The notes under the pieces were generated by a model. It saw only the letters and a list, made by a program, of their open reading frames with translations, was not told the DNA's origin and made no database searches. A stretch of DNA of 25,727 nt from a virus. The position numbers were made by a program, and so were the translations under genes. The stretch lies in the IMG/VR virus record IMGVR_UViG_3300028044_000066, positions 1 to 25,727 of that record. One strand, written 5' to 3'. Positions 1 through 7,280 of the stretch are shown here, piece by piece. Numbering within the stretch: position 1 is the first letter of the stretch; every line of letters starts with the position of its first letter.

Positions 1-678
1 ACTATTCCCCGAGTCTATTCTTGAACGTATTGCAATTTCTGTTAACTTGTTCGGGTCAGTAATACCTTTCTTCACAGCATCATTTATTTTTATAGCAAAC
101 TTTCTAAACCAACCTGGTCCGTTCCATGTACCATAGACAAAGTGAAACATTAAATTAGGATTTGATTCTACTATTTTTCTCGCCTCAGGTGAAAGATAAT
201 TATTCATGTTCTTCAAAAAGAATGGTTTCATCATTTTAGCAACCAAACTTTTCAATTTTGGTTCTAAACTACCACCCATATATTTGTGTTTCCACTTTGA
301 ACTAGCATCGGCATCATCAATTAACTTCCAAAATTCTCTTCCCTCAGGTGAAGTATTAATGTCACCACCATGTCTTCTATCAATACCCATCATAGTTTCA
401 CCTGATTTTCCCATTGCACTTTGATTCATCTTAGGGTGATAATAACCACCTTCTATATTATCAATAACTTTGTTTGTAATCTCTTCAAAAGAACTTGGAG
501 ATGTTTGAGGAGTTATAATATTTGTGTCAACATATGTTGCGTCTTGTGGTGTAGAACTACCTTTCATGAATTTCTCAACATCAAAAAATGAAGGTCGTTT
601 TTCTGAAGAGAATGATTGTTCTTCAATATTCATTAATTTCTGTTGTCTCTTAATATCTTCTACTAATCGTCTTTTCAT
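1..678 (-). CDS. lysozyme-like virion/tail peptidoglycan hydrolase (partial, C-terminus off window)
   Basis: The frame is open from an ATG at 678-676 to the window edge, giving 226 residues without a stop. After a roughly 65-residue polar N-terminus comes a segment resembling the start of GH108-type phage muramidases: IEGGYY (residues 75-80, candidate catalytic Glu76), then SGETMMGIDRRHGG (92-105), matching the family pattern E-GGY...GGET..GI. Further on, NPNLMFHFVYGTWNGPGW (174-190) has the aromatic/Gly character of a lysozyme core. It probably cleaves peptidoglycan glycan strands during DNA entry or lysis. No signal peptide is seen, which favours a virion-borne enzyme over a secreted lysin. 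The gene is transcribed leftward, divergent from the small + gene at 781. The lysozyme-like fold is inferred from motifs; the exact family is uncertain. Confidence 0.7.
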   Translation of the reverse strand, partial: MKRRLVEDIKRQQKLMNIEEQSFSSEKRPSFFDVEKFMKGSSTPQDATYVDTNIITPQTSPSSFEEITNKVIDNIEGGYYHPKMNQSAMGKSGETMMGIDRRHGGDINTSPEGREFWKLIDDADASSKWKHKYMGGSLEPKLKSLVAKMMKPFFLKNMNNYLSPEARKIVESNPNLMFHFVYGTWNGPGWFRKFAIKINDAVKKGITDPNKLTEIAIRSRIDSGNS

Positions 679-780
679 TGGGTGACCTTTAAAAAATAAA
701 TACCTATAATATAAGAAATACCTCGTTTATTGAAACATAATTGAGGATATTTAAGTATTTATGTTTATACTTACCAAAAC

Positions 781-1068
781 ATGCCGGATAAAAATCTCAT
801 ATTAAAAAGGTCTCTACAAAAGATTGTCAAGTTGGCAATCAAGAAAGACCCTATTTTATCTGATGTATACCGTGTTGACATAACATTTTTATTTAAATCA
901 CCTGTTATGTCAGCAATGTGTGATTGGGTTTATGGATTAAAAATCTATACAGATTCTGAGTTTGTTGATAGAATTGCAATCGCCAATAGACTCAAGTCAA
1001 AAATAACCAACATCATCTCTCAAGTATCTAACGATTCATTCTGTTGTACAGATGTTTCATTTGAGTAA
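781..1068 (+). CDS. hypothetical phage protein, 95 aa
   Basis: An ATG-started 95-residue frame on the + strand. I do not recognise the family. The protein is basic at the N-terminus (MPDKNLILKRSLQKIVK), has a hydrophobic middle and three Cys, two of them adjacent, near the C-terminus (SFCCTDVSF). No membrane segment or zinc motif is convincing. It lies alone between a leftward lysozyme-like gene and the leftward mutase gene, with 102 bases of AT-rich DNA upstream and a 3-base gap to the convergent stop of the mutase. Normal codon use and amino-acid variety make it likely to be a real gene; function unknown. Confidence 0.6.
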   Translation: MPDKNLILKRSLQKIVKLAIKKDPILSDVYRVDITFLFKSPVMSAMCDWVYGLKIYTDSEFVDRIAIANRLKSKITNIISQVSNDSFCCTDVSFE

Positions 1069-1071
1069 AAC

Positions 1072-2184
1072 TTAACCCATTTTTATTTTCTGACAAAGAT
1101 GAAGTGCCTGAGCAATAACTTGGTGCATGTCATAGTATTGATAAGTTCCTAACCTACCGCCGAACATATACTTCTCAAGTTTATCACCTTGTATTTTATA
1201 TTTGGTGTAAATCTCACCATTTGTATCATCCTTGATTGGGTAATACGGTTCATTATCACCTGTATAGTCACAGGGATATTCTTTACTAACATAACTTGTT
1301 TTTTGATTTTGATAGTCAAAGAACTTATGTTCTAAAATCCTTGTGAATGGTGTATCACTGTCAGTATAATTAACCACGGGATGTCCTTGAAAACTGTGTG
1401 AAGTAATATGGACGTTCTCCCACCTCAAACTACGGTATTCTAATCTACCATGTTCGTAATCAAAAAACTTATCAATTGGTCCTGTGTAGATTATCTTATC
1501 CGCAGCCTCTTCCCACATTCTTTTGTTTTCAAAGAAGTCTTGGTTCAAGAACACATCAACATTGTCCAATAACTTTTCAAATATCTGTGTGTACCCGCCA
1601 ACAGGAATACCTTGGTATCTATCATTGAAGTAATTATTGTCCCATGTAAACCTTACAGGTATTCTTTTGATGATTGACGCAGGTAGTTCCGCACATTTCT
1701 TCCCCCATTGTTTCTCGGTATATCCCTTAATAAACTTCTCATATATGTCGGTACCAACCATAGACAAGGCTTGTTGTTCTAAGTTAGTTACAGGACCCTT
1801 ATACCTTTGTTCCTCTATCTTCGCCTTTGCTTGTTCTTCTGTCTTCACACCCCACAGTTGGTAGAATGTCCACATATTAAATGGGAGGGTGTATAACTCT
1901 TCTTTGTAGTTTGCTATGGGTGAATTAACAAACTGTTTAAAATCTGCAAATTGATTTACCCAATCCCATATCTTTTTACTGTCTGTATGAAAGATGTGTG
2001 CACCGTATCGGTGAACATGAATTCCGTCAACATCTTCGGTATAACAGTTACCCCCAATGTGACTTCTTTTATCTATTACAAGTACTCTATGATTTTTACC
2101 CAACTCGTAGGCACAGGTTGCTCCGAAGAGTCCTGCGCCTACGATTAGGTAATCATATTTGCTATTCGAAATCAAATTCAACAC
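1072..2184 (-). CDS. glf: UDP-galactopyranose mutase
   Basis: Flavoenzyme that interconverts UDP-galactopyranose and UDP-galactofuranose, supplying Galf to glycosyltransferases in the cytoplasm. Visible: the N-terminal FAD-binding motif YLIVGAGLFGA (12-22), an acidic residue after the second strand (VIDKR, Asp38), the family signature RYGAHIFHT (59-67), and the conserved C-terminal GGRLGTYQYYDM segment. The length (370 aa) matches bacterial Glf (about 367 in E. coli), so it looks intact. There is no ATG before the FAD motif; GTG at 2184 (or TTG at 2181 or 2175) must start it, overlapping the upstream glycosyltransferase stop by about 23 bases and suggesting translational coupling. It is the last gene of a three-gene leftward unit with two GT2 enzymes. 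It needs UDP-Galp from the host, as no epimerase is seen here. Confidence 0.95.
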   Translation of the reverse strand: MLNLISNSKYDYLIVGAGLFGATCAYELGKNHRVLVIDKRSHIGGNCYTEDVDGIHVHRYGAHIFHTDSKKIWDWVNQFADFKQFVNSPIANYKEELYTLPFNMWTFYQLWGVKTEEQAKAKIEEQRYKGPVTNLEQQALSMVGTDIYEKFIKGYTEKQWGKKCAELPASIIKRIPVRFTWDNNYFNDRYQGIPVGGYTQIFEKLLDNVDVFLNQDFFENKRMWEEAADKIIYTGPIDKFFDYEHGRLEYRSLRWENVHITSHSFQGHPVVNYTDSDTPFTRILEHKFFDYQNQKTSYVSKEYPCDYTGDNEPYYPIKDDTNGEIYTKYKIQGDKLEKYMFGGRLGTYQYYDMHQVIAQALHLCQKIKMG

Positions 2185-3325
2185 CGTCAGAACTTAATAC
2201 TGGTTCCTCAATTCTACGTTTGAGTTTATCTGACCACTCTTGTAAGAAATTTGATGTGTTATGGTAACAACGGTCTTCAATCAAGAAACACATCTGAGGG
2301 AATGGATTCACTCTTTCTTGTCCCATCATAATTTGTAAGTATCCATAGATTTCATCGTATCTTCTTTGAGTTTCCAAGAAGAAACACAGGTAGAGTAAGT
2401 GTTCGTTTCTTATTGGAGCGAACGCCTCTGCCTGATGAAAACACTTTTCAGCTTTTTCCAAGTCACCAATTACTTCCCAAGCCTGACCCATCAAGATAAA
2501 TGCGAAGTAAGCCATCTCATCAATTCTTGCAGGTCTACCAGTAACATAATAGTTGTGAGAATACTCCATGAACTTTTCGTAGTAGAAAATACATCTTCTA
2601 GCAAATTCTTTTGAGTGGTCTAAACCAAATGGAAGTTCGTCAGACTTACCCCAACAATCAGAGTATGATTTTGCAACATACCAAAGGTGATACAAATCTT
2701 CTTTAACGGTATTACCAACCACTTTGTCAATCTCAAGTTCCAACGCGTCTTTCAAGAACTTTCTTGGAACATTCCAAGTCTGTCCGTCACTGTGAACCAC
2801 ATGTCTGAATCCTTCAGGGAGAGTAACTCTAACAAACCCTTCACCGATTTCAGGTAAGTGGATTGTTTCGTGTCTTTTATCGTGTTGGAAGAACCATGGT
2901 CGGTCAGCATTCCACAACCAAGTTCGGTAGTATCTCATACCGTTTGCATGTGCAATTACGTTATAAGAATCCACACTCAAGTCATCCAATACGGACCAAT
3001 CAAAATCTTCATCAATCTCAAGAATCTCATCAGCGTCCATCCTCAAAATCCATTGACATCCGTGGTCTGTTTGGAGACATGTCTTCAAGGTATGGTCTCG
3101 GTTCCAACCTGGATATTGCCATTCAATCTCATAGAGTAAACCAGGGATTCCTTTTTCCGCAAAGAAGTTACGGATAATGTCCTGAGTTCCGTCTTTTGAA
3201 CCGTTATCTTGGATAACCCAATAGTCAATGTGTCTCCACACTGTTTCTAACATTCGGGTTATTGTTGGTGCCTCGTTGGCAACCATTGCGTTTAAACACA
3301 ATTTAATTTTCTTGTTATTATTCAT
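2162..3325 (-). CDS. family 2 glycosyltransferase with C-terminal TPR-like helices
   Basis: A 387-residue GT-A-fold enzyme likely to transfer a sugar from a nucleotide donor. Visible: the N-terminal strand KIKLCLNAMVANEAPTI typical of GT2, the nucleotide-binding QDNGSKDGT (39-47), and the metal-binding MDADE (96-100). Residues of about 260-340 contain a helix-turn-helix repeat (GQAWEVIGDLEKAEKCFHQA) resembling a TPR, a common extension in bacterial glycan-decorating GT2 proteins. The ATG at 3325 overlaps the end of the preceding GT2 gene by 8 bases, and its own end overlaps the mutase. Acceptor and donor cannot be read from the sequence; the adjacent mutase makes UDP-Galf a candidate donor for one of the two enzymes. 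Confidence 0.88.
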   Translation of the reverse strand: MNNNKKIKLCLNAMVANEAPTITRMLETVWRHIDYWVIQDNGSKDGTQDIIRNFFAEKGIPGLLYEIEWQYPGWNRDHTLKTCLQTDHGCQWILRMDADEILEIDEDFDWSVLDDLSVDSYNVIAHANGMRYYRTWLWNADRPWFFQHDKRHETIHLPEIGEGFVRVTLPEGFRHVVHSDGQTWNVPRKFLKDALELEIDKVVGNTVKEDLYHLWYVAKSYSDCWGKSDELPFGLDHSKEFARRCIFYYEKFMEYSHNYYVTGRPARIDEMAYFAFILMGQAWEVIGDLEKAEKCFHQAEAFAPIRNEHLLYLCFFLETQRRYDEIYGYLQIMMGQERVNPFPQMCFLIEDRCYHNTSNFLQEWSDKLKRRIEEPVLSSDGVEFDFE

Positions 3326-4565
3326 AGATGTAATTCATTACTTGTTCTTCATTATGATACTTTCTCACTCCCCCACGGTTTTGAAACTTCTGAGAGTGAC
3401 CCAGTTCTTCATCCCAATTCCAATCTTCAAAACCCAACTCAATGATTCTCTCATGAATTCGTTTGTCATAGTGGTCTCGGATTAATCTTGCTCTACGATT
3501 GATGTCTGTCGCATTGTTATCAACCGTTGAATTTTTATTGTTATATTGGATGTATAACATTTTTTTGACGTGAATCATTCGTGTATGTAGAAATGTATGA
3601 ACAATAAGTTCAAAGTCATCAGCAACAGGTGTCAACTTGTTGTGTCCACCAATCTCATGATATAGTTTTCTCTCCCACATTCTTACATGGTTTGGCATTG
3701 ATATGTTAAACCGTATGGACAATGGATTGATATCGGGGTACCAATGTGCCAGTCTCTCCACACCATCAACCATAACTTTGGTATGACCTGCATATCCAAA
3801 GTCAAAGTAATTGTCGTGTCTTGCGTACCAATCACCTGACCAATCGTGGTCATAGTATTTGAATTCACCATCCTCGTAACACTCGGTCACGTCTGTGTAT
3901 AGGAAACCAGCATCGGGGTATTGAAGGATGGCATCATGAGAGATTTGTAAACACTCTGAAGTTAATGCATCATCATGGTCCAACTCAACCAACCAATCCC
4001 CATCACCAAGTGTTGCCGCTCTGTGTTTTGCCAAACCAACGTTACCACCTGTAATTGGATACAACTTGTGAGGTTTTACCCTGTAGTCCTTCTCAGCAAT
4101 TTTCTTGAGGATATTCCACGTAACATCATCAGGGGAATCATCCAACACAATCCATTCCCAATTGGTGAATGTTTGTTTTTTCATACTCTCATAGGTTCTG
4201 TAAATCCTTTCGTTTGTCTTATACGTTGGAGTGAATACTGAGAACCGTGGACGTATGTATTCGGTGTTTCTGAAAACAGACTGACATACAATCACATTTG
4301 CCAAAACCATATCAGGTAACGGTTCATCATAATGAATGTGAAATCTCGTTAGATGAAAATGTGGTATTTCAATGTTCTCATCAAAAGAAATAATTAGGTC
4401 AGGTTTATACTGTGTATAATCTTCAATGACTGTATTCTCATAGGGTAAAGAATAAATCACAACCTCATCATGAAGGTGTTCCTCCCAGTAAATGTCTGAA
4501 TGTAATATAATCTCCCCCAAAGTGTGCCAACCGTAAACGATTGCCGATGGTTTTTTTGTTTGCAT
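3318..4565 (-). CDS. family 2 glycosyltransferase with N-terminal extension
   Basis: A 415-residue protein in two parts. Residues 1-105 form an extension with no motif I recognise (it starts TKKPSAIVYGWHTLGEII and may be Rossmann-like or a partner-binding domain). From residue 107 a GT2 catalytic domain begins: PRFSVFTPTYKTNERI, then IVLDDSPDD (139-147), then the metal/nucleotide motif LDHDDAL (195-201) where GT2 enzymes have DXD. It is the first gene of the leftward glycan module, with an ATG at 4565 and the next GT2 overlapping by 8 bases. Upstream DNA (4566-4632) is AT-rich with no clear host-type promoter on this strand. Likely a glycan-building enzyme acting with the next GT2 and the mutase; target unknown. 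Confidence 0.87.
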   Translation of the reverse strand: MQTKKPSAIVYGWHTLGEIILHSDIYWEEHLHDEVVIYSLPYENTVIEDYTQYKPDLIISFDENIEIPHFHLTRFHIHYDEPLPDMVLANVIVCQSVFRNTEYIRPRFSVFTPTYKTNERIYRTYESMKKQTFTNWEWIVLDDSPDDVTWNILKKIAEKDYRVKPHKLYPITGGNVGLAKHRAATLGDGDWLVELDHDDALTSECLQISHDAILQYPDAGFLYTDVTECYEDGEFKYYDHDWSGDWYARHDNYFDFGYAGHTKVMVDGVERLAHWYPDINPLSIRFNISMPNHVRMWERKLYHEIGGHNKLTPVADDFELIVHTFLHTRMIHVKKMLYIQYNNKNSTVDNNATDINRRARLIRDHYDKRIHERIIELGFEDWNWDEELGHSQKFQNRGGVRKYHNEEQVMNYIYE

Positions 4566-4600
4566 ACAATAAAATTATAGGTAAACAACTCTACGAGTCA

Positions 4601-4631
4601 ATTGAGTTTTTTCAAGAAAAATATTTATTTG
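4601..4631 (+). promoter_or_regulatory. candidate Bacteroidota-type promoter
   Basis: ATTG (4601-4604), a 19-base spacer and TTTATTTG (4624-4631) match the Bacteroidota TTTG / TANNTTTG arrangement with one mismatch in each box. The predicted start lies at or just inside the ATG at 4633, so a transcript would be leaderless or a small RNA. Confidence 0.4.
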
Positions 4632-4632
4632 A

Positions 4633-4713
4633 ATGTTACAGGAACTATTACCACTGATATTGGTTTTTCTACTCCTTGGGATGCTCAGTGTTGCAGTTCG
4701 TAATAAAAAATGA
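4633..4713 (+). CDS. 26-residue single-membrane-span mini-protein
   Basis: An ATG frame of 26 residues: about five residues, then a strongly hydrophobic run (LLPLILVFLLLGMLSVAV), then a basic tail (RNKK). This has the form of a tiny membrane protein with positive-inside tail on the cytoplasmic side. A host-type promoter candidate ends two bases before the ATG, and the TGA stop touches the stem of a hairpin. It lies between divergent and convergent leftward genes, so it is the only + gene in this stretch. The start is doubtful because the predicted transcript start is at the ATG. It could be a lysis accessory, a superinfection-exclusion peptide, or simply chance within a small RNA. Confidence 0.45.
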   Translation: MLQELLPLILVFLLLGMLSVAVRNKK

Positions 4714-4738
4714 AGGGTCTCCTTTTACAGAGACCCTT
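4713..4738 (-). terminator. intrinsic terminator of the 4744-5487 gene
   Basis: Nine-base-pair stem (4713-4721 with 4730-4738) and an 8-base loop. On the minus strand it is followed by CATTTTTTATT, a usable U-tract, just after the stop of the leftward gene. On the + strand it lacks a T-run. Confidence 0.8.
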
Positions 4739-4743
4739 ACACT

Positions 4744-5487
4744 TTAGGACAACATTTCCAACATGATACTCCTGTCACCCTCCCACTTTTTGATTTGTGA
4801 CCTTGGAATCCAAAACTCCATCAAACCAATCTCTTCCACTCTTTTGAGGTAGTCCTCACGGTATTGTTCCGCCTGAGACCTGTCGGTGATGTATGGGACC
4901 CTCATGTGTTTAGAACAAATCTTACCCATACCAGTCAACATTGAGAACTCATCAGTCAAAGTTTTAGCACAACACATACAAACCTTACTACGTTTTACCG
5001 TCATCTTACCTTGGAACTTCACAGCCTTTGGTGATATACCCAACATCTTGGTGATATCAATTAAGGTTGGGTTAAACTCAAGACCGTAAGTCTCTTTGAG
5101 TTGTTGACCAATCTTACGACCAATCAAGATAGTCTCACCAGGAGTCGGAATACGTAGTTTAAGAACCTTGTCTTTGTATTCCTCCTTGTCAATCTGAGCA
5201 ATTGCTGCTGTGATTTGTTTGTCAGTCAAAGTTCCCCACTTTTGGAACTTCTCGGCGATGTCCTTTACGAACTTACTTTCCCCTGTGTATTCTACGATAC
5301 GTTTGAGTTCGGGACGCTCATCTACAGTAATCTTGGTTGGTTGACTGTTAAGACATTTTTCTGCGGCTTCCATTTGTTTTGGTGTTAAACGTCCCCATTG
5401 GTCAAGGGAATCTTTCATTTTGTTGATAAAACTGTTGTTTCCTTGGTAGTTACGAACTTTCTCGGTGATTTTGATGGTGTCTGTCAT
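4744..5487 (-). CDS. zinc-binding DUF6011-like phage protein with duplicated helical module
   Basis: A 247-residue protein. The N-terminal half has a module that occurs twice: SFINKMKDSLDQWGRLTPKQ (19-38) and KFVKDIAEKFQKWGTLTDKQ (72-91), each F-x(9-10)-WG-x-LT-x-KQ. Such helical modules occur in phage and mobile-element proteins that handle nucleic acid, but I do not assign activity. The C-terminal part has a zinc-knuckle pattern: Cys170, Cys172/173, then LTD...TGMGKICSKH with Cys191 and His194, resembling DUF6011 (CGRxLTDPxSxxxGxGPxC). It has its own host-type promoter at 5508-5538 and terminator at 4713-4738, so it is a single-gene unit, probably expressed early by host RNA polymerase. Function unknown; a nucleic-acid or protein-binding role is inferred. 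Confidence 0.8.
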   Translation of the reverse strand: MTDTIKITEKVRNYQGNNSFINKMKDSLDQWGRLTPKQMEAAEKCLNSQPTKITVDERPELKRIVEYTGESKFVKDIAEKFQKWGTLTDKQITAAIAQIDKEEYKDKVLKLRIPTPGETILIGRKIGQQLKETYGLEFNPTLIDITKMLGISPKAVKFQGKMTVKRSKVCMCCAKTLTDEFSMLTGMGKICSKHMRVPYITDRSQAEQYREDYLKRVEEIGLMEFWIPRSQIKKWEGDRSIMLEMLS

Positions 5488-5507
5488 GGTGTTTGTTATT
5501 TGTTATA

Positions 5508-5538
5508 CAAAGATACAAATAAACTTCATCCCCACAAG
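5508..5538 (-). promoter_or_regulatory. Bacteroidota-type promoter
   Basis: On the minus strand CTTG (5538-5535), 19 bases, then TATCTTTG (5515-5508), matching TTTG / TANNTTTG with one mismatch in the upstream box. It lies 20 bases before the ATG of the 4744-5487 gene. Confidence 0.8.
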
Positions 5539-5551
5539 CAAAAAAGAAAAA

Positions 5552-5578
5552 AATCCCCTCTTTTTTTCAGAGGGGATT
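5552..5578 (-). terminator. intrinsic terminator of the 5586-6053 gene
   Basis: Ten-base-pair perfect stem (5552-5561 with 5569-5578), 7-base loop, then a run of seven T on the minus strand. It lies 7 bases after the leftward stop codon and directly before the promoter of the next gene. Confidence 0.88.
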
Positions 5579-5585
5579 CTCACTC

Positions 5586-6053
5586 TTAGTTTTGAGTGAA
5601 GGCTTTGTCTGCCCAAGTTTTGGCTCCCATGAAATCCCAAATGTTCATATCACACATTTTGGGGTGAGAACTTCTCATATCACCAACTGTCATAACTTCC
5701 AAGAACCCTTTGTCAATACCGTTCCACTTACCACCTTTGGTAGTGAATACGTTGAACCAATGTCCACTTTCGCCCTTCACCTGAATGTTAATCAAAGCAT
5801 CTTTCTTGTAACCAGCAATAACTGAGTGAGGAGTTCCTTTGGTGTCGTGGATAGTGATGAATCCTGCCTGACATTTTCCTGCCACACGGAATTCGTATTC
5901 CTTGTCTGTGTCTTTAAGGAAGTTAGAGACCGTAACCGACAGACGTTTGCCGTCTATGATGGTGTCAAATGAGCCGTAGAATACGTCTCCTGACATTACG
6001 CCTTCAGTTACTTTGATGATTGATTTGGTCGGGGTAGAGATTGTGTTTGTCAT
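5586..6053 (-). CDS. hypothetical phage protein, 155 aa
   Basis: The frame is open from a GTG at 6089, but the promoter box TATCTTTG (6084-6077) would lie inside that coding start, so the ATG at 6053 (MTNTISTPTK) is the likely start, giving 155 residues. The protein is mixed beta-like: KVTEGVMSGDVFYGSFDTII, KRLSVTVSNFLKDTDKEYEF, and HWFNVFTTKGGKWNGIDKGF, rich in Gly and aromatic residues. There are no transmembrane segments or catalytic motifs that I recognise. It has its own promoter and terminator, as do its neighbours, suggesting a monocistronic early gene. Function unknown. Confidence 0.72.
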   Translation of the reverse strand: MTNTISTPTKSIIKVTEGVMSGDVFYGSFDTIIDGKRLSVTVSNFLKDTDKEYEFRVAGKCQAGFITIHDTKGTPHSVIAGYKKDALINIQVKGESGHWFNVFTTKGGKWNGIDKGFLEVMTVGDMRSSHPKMCDMNIWDFMGAKTWADKAFTQN

Positions 6054-6076
6054 AGTAGTGGTTGTTTTTAACACTA

Positions 6077-6107
6077 CAAAGATACGCACAAAATCCGAAC
6101 CGCCAAA
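6077..6107 (-). promoter_or_regulatory. Bacteroidota-type promoter (consensus match)
   Basis: On the minus strand TTTG (6107-6104), exactly 19 bases, then TATCTTTG (6084-6077): a perfect match to the Bacteroidota consensus. It precedes the ATG at 6053 by 23 bases and decides that start over the upstream GTG. Confidence 0.88.
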
Positions 6108-6115
6108 CTTTTTTT

Positions 6116-6421
6116 TTAAATTCTACAAGAACCGTCACAAGCTTGTCCAACGCCATCAATAAAACCCCTTCTCATATCAACGTGTGTGTTTTTGGTATAA
6201 CTTGTTTTTCTACCACAAATAACACAACTTTCATACTCATCATCAGAACGTTCTTCAATACCAACGACATGTCCGTAATCATCAGTAACTAACTTGACAT
6301 GTTCGTCATAATTTTTCAAACGGTTATCACGCTCATTCCAATACTTTTCTCTAACGTATTTTCCGAGTTCCAAATCATTTGGTCTTTCCAAAATTTCAAG
6401 GTTTGTAATTTTTATTTCCAT
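6116..6421 (-). CDS. small zinc-ribbon-like phage protein, 101 aa
   Basis: Two possible starts exist: ATG at 6445 and ATG at 6421 (MEIKITNLEI). The second is preferred because it leaves a leader after the upstream promoter-like boxes. The first 65 residues are charged and helical (NDLELGKYVREKYWNERDNR). The C-terminus holds CVICGRK and, after about 23 residues, CDGSC, a four-Cys zinc-ribbon-like layout resembling the Cys-rich part of the 247-residue protein two genes away. The stop lies only 9 bases from the promoter of the next leftward gene. Function unknown; a zinc-binding regulator or adaptor is a reasonable inference. Confidence 0.68.
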   Translation of the reverse strand: MEIKITNLEILERPNDLELGKYVREKYWNERDNRLKNYDEHVKLVTDDYGHVVGIEERSDDEYESCVICGRKTSYTKNTHVDMRRGFIDGVGQACDGSCRI

Positions 6422-6481
6422 TTTTATTTTAATAATACATACCAAATATTGAAAAAAAATACTATCAATTCACTTTTACTG

Positions 6482-6489
6482 TATTTATA
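6482..6489 (-). promoter_or_regulatory. T4-late-like TATAAATA box
   Basis: On the minus strand TATAAATA reads from 6489 to 6482, about 60 bases upstream of the ATG at 6421. This octamer is the T4 late promoter core. In AT-rich DNA a handful of chance hits per window are expected, so the call rests mostly on position. Confidence 0.35.
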
Positions 6490-6503
6490 TTAAAAGTCAG
6501 ACT

Positions 6504-7280
6504 GTGACCAACGAGAAAATTTATCAATACGTTTTGAAATACTCTTATGTGTTTGACCAAATACCAAACATACTTGACCTTATTACCGTACAAATTAATA
6601 AATTGTGGGAATGGGAGTATGGTGGAAGATTTAGGAAATTTACAAATGATGATGATTCCAAATTTGCAATTATGTTATTTCTACATAGAGAAGGATATTC
6701 TTATGACCAAATTATTAATAAAGTTAAAAATACTACCGCAATAATCCTTGGTTCCGAAAACGAAGCCCAAATTTCAGATACTTGTGATGAATGCGGTGGA
6801 GATGGTCGTTATGATTGCTCAATGTGTGATGGTAGTTCAACAGTTGAATGTGATGACTGTGATGGAACAGGAGAAGTGGATGGTGAGCTTTGCTCCTCGT
6901 GTCAGGGTGGAGGTGAACTTGATTGTGGTGAATGCGATGGAGATGGTTATAATCAATGTCATGAATGTGATGGAGACGGTGTAGTCGAAAACCCCGACAA
7001 AACTATGTTTACAACAATAACTTATCTAACCTTCAATCCTGTGATTGCCAACTATTTTAGAGAAAATTTAAATGGTGTTGTTCCCGAAATTTCAAACTCA
7101 ATTTACAATGACTTACATAAATTAGATGAAAGTGATTTTGAAGTTGAATTATTAAACGATTATAAAAAGGTGTCCAATTATGTTATTGAGGTAACTTCAG
7201 ACCCTGAGGAATTAACTGAACTAATTTCGGACGCAACTGCCGAAATTGAAAAAAAATACTTATGGATTTTAACGGCATAG
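6504..7280 (+). CDS. acidic protein with six CXXC motifs (DnaJ-type zinc-finger array, no J domain)
   Basis: A 258-residue protein starting with GTG at 6504; no in-frame ATG is nearby. Residues 1-85 are helical, 94-158 form a Cys-rich array, and the rest is acidic and helical. The array has six CXXC units at Cys94/97, 105/108, 116/119, 130/133, 141/144 and 152/155, mostly followed by G-D-G or G-T-G as in the DnaJ CXXCXGXG repeat. DnaJ has four such units binding two zinc ions; six units could bind three. No J domain (no HPD) is visible, so it is not a standard Hsp40. The stop overlaps the start of the next gene by 19 bases, so the two are cotranscribed. Role unknown; protein or nucleic-acid binding through the zinc array is inferred. 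Confidence 0.8.
   Translation: MTNEKIYQYVLKYSYVFDQIPNILDLITVQINKLWEWEYGGRFRKFTNDDDSKFAIMLFLHREGYSYDQIINKVKNTTAIILGSENEAQISDTCDECGGDGRYDCSMCDGSSTVECDDCDGTGEVDGELCSSCQGGGELDCGECDGDGYNQCHECDGDGVVENPDKTMFTTITYLTFNPVIANYFRENLNGVVPEISNSIYNDLHKLDESDFEVELLNDYKKVSNYVIEVTSDPEELTELISDATAEIEKKYLWILTA

Noticed and set aside
206-424. + strand 72-residue ORF opposite the lysozyme-like gene
   Set aside because: It is antisense to a long frame with recognisable motifs and has no start context of its own.
6054-6089. GTG start at 6089 for the 155-residue gene
   Set aside because: A perfect promoter box lies within that extension; transcription would begin after it.
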